Shown here in pieces: positions 47,401 to 50,400 of a stretch of DNA of 64,000 nt. Within the stretch, counting starts at the first letter, position 1, and each line of letters opens with the position of its first letter. A program made the position numbers and the translations under genes. Source of the stretch: Luidia sarsii (Eukaryota > Echinodermata > Asteroidea > Paxillosida > Luidiidae); contig OX465115.1 in the NCBI GenBank assembly GCA_949987565.1, forward strand, positions 2,101,711-2,165,710. The letters are read 5' to 3'. The notes beneath the pieces were generated by a model. It was not told the DNA's origin. It saw only the letters and a program-made list of their open reading frames with translations, and did not search any database.

Positions 47401-50400
47401 AGTTTCAAGTCATTTGGTTTGCTATTCATTTGTTTAAACGTACATTTGGCATGTCTCACCCCCTGCAAGCATGGTTTTCCAAACTAAATGATTTTCTAAA
47501 ACATGGTAATGTTTTGCTAAATGCCTGAACTCATATATTCCCCCTCTGTTTTTACCACTGGTCAACCCGTTTGAAAAGGTTTGTCATTATTTTACTGAAG
47601 ACCTCGATTTTTTTTCCAAAATGTCGAAAAGGTCCTTACTGACAAAAATGTTAATCCCCGAAATGTAGAGGGCCTGACGTTTCGATCCTAGCAGGACCTT
47701 TCTCAAAGACGGAATGAGAAATCTGTTCCTGCTGTGATCGAAACGTCAGGCCTTCTAAATGGTTGGGATTTACTGTAGGTAAGTTTTTGTAATGGGTTTC
47801 TATGTATTCTTATTTTCTGTGTCTTTGTGAGTTTTGGTGGAATTCAAAAATTGCTTCTGTGAATCAGTTGTGCTTTTCTTTGCTCGTATTATTTTAGCTT
47901 TATACAATGTTGATAGTTTAATAGAATGTTGGTTTTCCCCATATGGTTTAATGGCTCGCGGTTTGGGAATGTCCCTTTTTCACCATTGGAAGTCTGTGTT
48001 AGGTGTTCCTGGAGTGTTTACTGTGTAGTTGAATTGTGTTTCATTTTCTGTGATTGGTTACTTATGAGCCTGTTTTATAGAATATTTGATTTTCCCACCC
48101 TCTGCCCAATTTTCAGTCTATACACCCATTTATACTTTTGATTTACCTGGTAAATGCTCTTCATGGACTGCACACCAAAAATACAAAATAATTTTTCATA
48201 CGTATCTATTTGGCATAGGTTTGGCTCAGTCAATGGACTAGAGTGTATACTTATGATGTGGTGAGGGAACCAGTGAATGCACGAATACCAGTAATGACTG
48301 TGCAATCTAAGCATGCTCTACCTCTGACGCAATAGCTCTAAGGCTACGGGTGTGGCTATGGATTATAACAGTCCATCTATACGTAAGGCCGAAGTACGGG
48401 CTGCGTAGGGAGAACGCCTCAGCAACAATCACAGCCATAGCCGTAGCCATTACTTTTAAATCTCGCTTCGTTGCGCACTGCACCAAGGATTTATTCATTA
48501 TGATATCGCTAATGGGTAATGGTGCACTGTAATGTAACATAGAACATTGTGTAGATTCGTGTTGAACTAGATTGGTTAATTTGAAGAGTATTTACCAGAG
48601 TAATGTATGATCCTGACACCTTGCACGCGGAGTGTTGCCTCTTTTACAACTGACATTCTTTAGGGGAATGATCCCAGTCATTAAACAATGGTGTTTTGAT
48701 TTCTCCGCAGAGCACGTATCCCGGTTCTACTTGGAGCTGACTGTCCCCTACACTGATGACGCGTTGGACTTGATTCTGGATTCGCCGATCCCGTCCCCTC
48801 TGGAGGCGGACGGCACCCTTTGCATCCGGGTCCAGGACCTCCCGGCGGTCCTGGCGCTCGGAATCCCCTGCCCCACCGTCTTCGAGGCTCTCCGGGAGCA
48901 GCGGCTGAGCCTGCGGTCGGAGCGGAGCTGCACGGCCGTGGAGCGGCTCTTCGCGCCCCGCGGGCCGGTGCCGGCGGCCCGCGATCTCCTGCTGAAGGCC
49001 GAGACGGACTCCAACGCCAGCTCCCTGGTCAGCTACGACCAGTTCGTCCAGGACGTGTTCGAGGACTGCTTCCGGCCCGAGCTGGCCGTGGATCCTTGCC
49101 CCGGCCTCTTGAAAGAGGCCTCCCCGACTCCCGACGCCGGGAAGCCGCCTGCGGACTCTCCGGAGACTTCGGGCGCTCAAACTCATCAGGACGGGTCATC
49201 ATACGACGACAAGTCTATGTCTTGCTCGACAGATAGTTGCTGTATTGAGGAGGAGGAGGAGGAGGAAGAGGAAGAGGAAGAGGATTCAACGGAGGGCTCC
49301 GACGACGAGGTCTTTCTACCTGGTGGAGCTGAAGAGGCTGATTCTTGCGAGGCAGCGTCCGCTTCAAGCCAGGACCCCGCCGCGCAGAAACCCCAGCCAA
49401 TTGTCACCCCGGAGGCAGGCTCTTCCTCCTCAGGCTCCCCCGTTACTCCGCTCGTCGGCCCCACATCCCCCGCTCACGACACGTTCAGGAGGGACGTGGT
49501 GGAGAGACGGTCCAGGATTATCTACGACGACACGGCCGAGTTCTTGGTACCGGTTCCGGTCGCCCAAGCCCACGTCCCGGCAGAAACGGACCACCCGACG
49601 CAGAGGTCGGACGACACGATGTCCTTCAGCTCATTGTTGGTGCGGGAGTTTGAAAACAAGCTAGACAACTATCACCTGCAGGAAAGCCACTGCAATACGA
49701 ATCAGTCCGATACCACCCCTAACAGCAAAAATGAATCCTCGAACCACGACAATACAAACAGCACTCTGTATACTTTGAAATCTGAGAACCACAGTCCCAA
49801 GTTAGTTGTCAGTCAGGTTCCGCTGACTGAGGAACTCTCCAGTCTCTCGGACGAAAGCGACAGCTACGACGGTCGCCACGACAGCGACATGCTGTCGGTG
49901 TCCTGCGACGAGGTCATCAGTGACATCTGTGGCACGGACCACGGGAGCGACACCTCGTCGGATCTCCAGAGCTGCGCCTCTCTCGTGGCGGTGCCTCTGG
50001 GCTCGGCACCGGGAGAGAGGGAGGCAGAGGCCAGCATCCGGGGCCGGCTCATCATCGACGCGGTCCAAGGCAAAGCCGAGCCCGGGCGCTTGCAGGCGCT
50101 GTCTAGGCTGGCGGGCGACGGCGCCGACCAGAGCCACCTCCCCGCCCCGGGCCTGGAGGAGATCAGACCGGAAGATGTGAGCCTTGTCAGGACGCGTCGC
50201 GTCAGTGACAGAAACAACAACCAGGAGGGCCTGCTCAGCCGGCTGGGACTCTCCGAGAGGCACTGCTGCAGTCGCCGGTGCGACGAGTTGTCCAGGATCA
50301 GCGCTGCCCTGAAAGCGGACAGGATTGCCGAACGGGGGACGGCTGCTGGACCGGACGCGAGGAGGGCGGCCGTGTCCGGAGCAGATCTCAGCGGCGGCGT

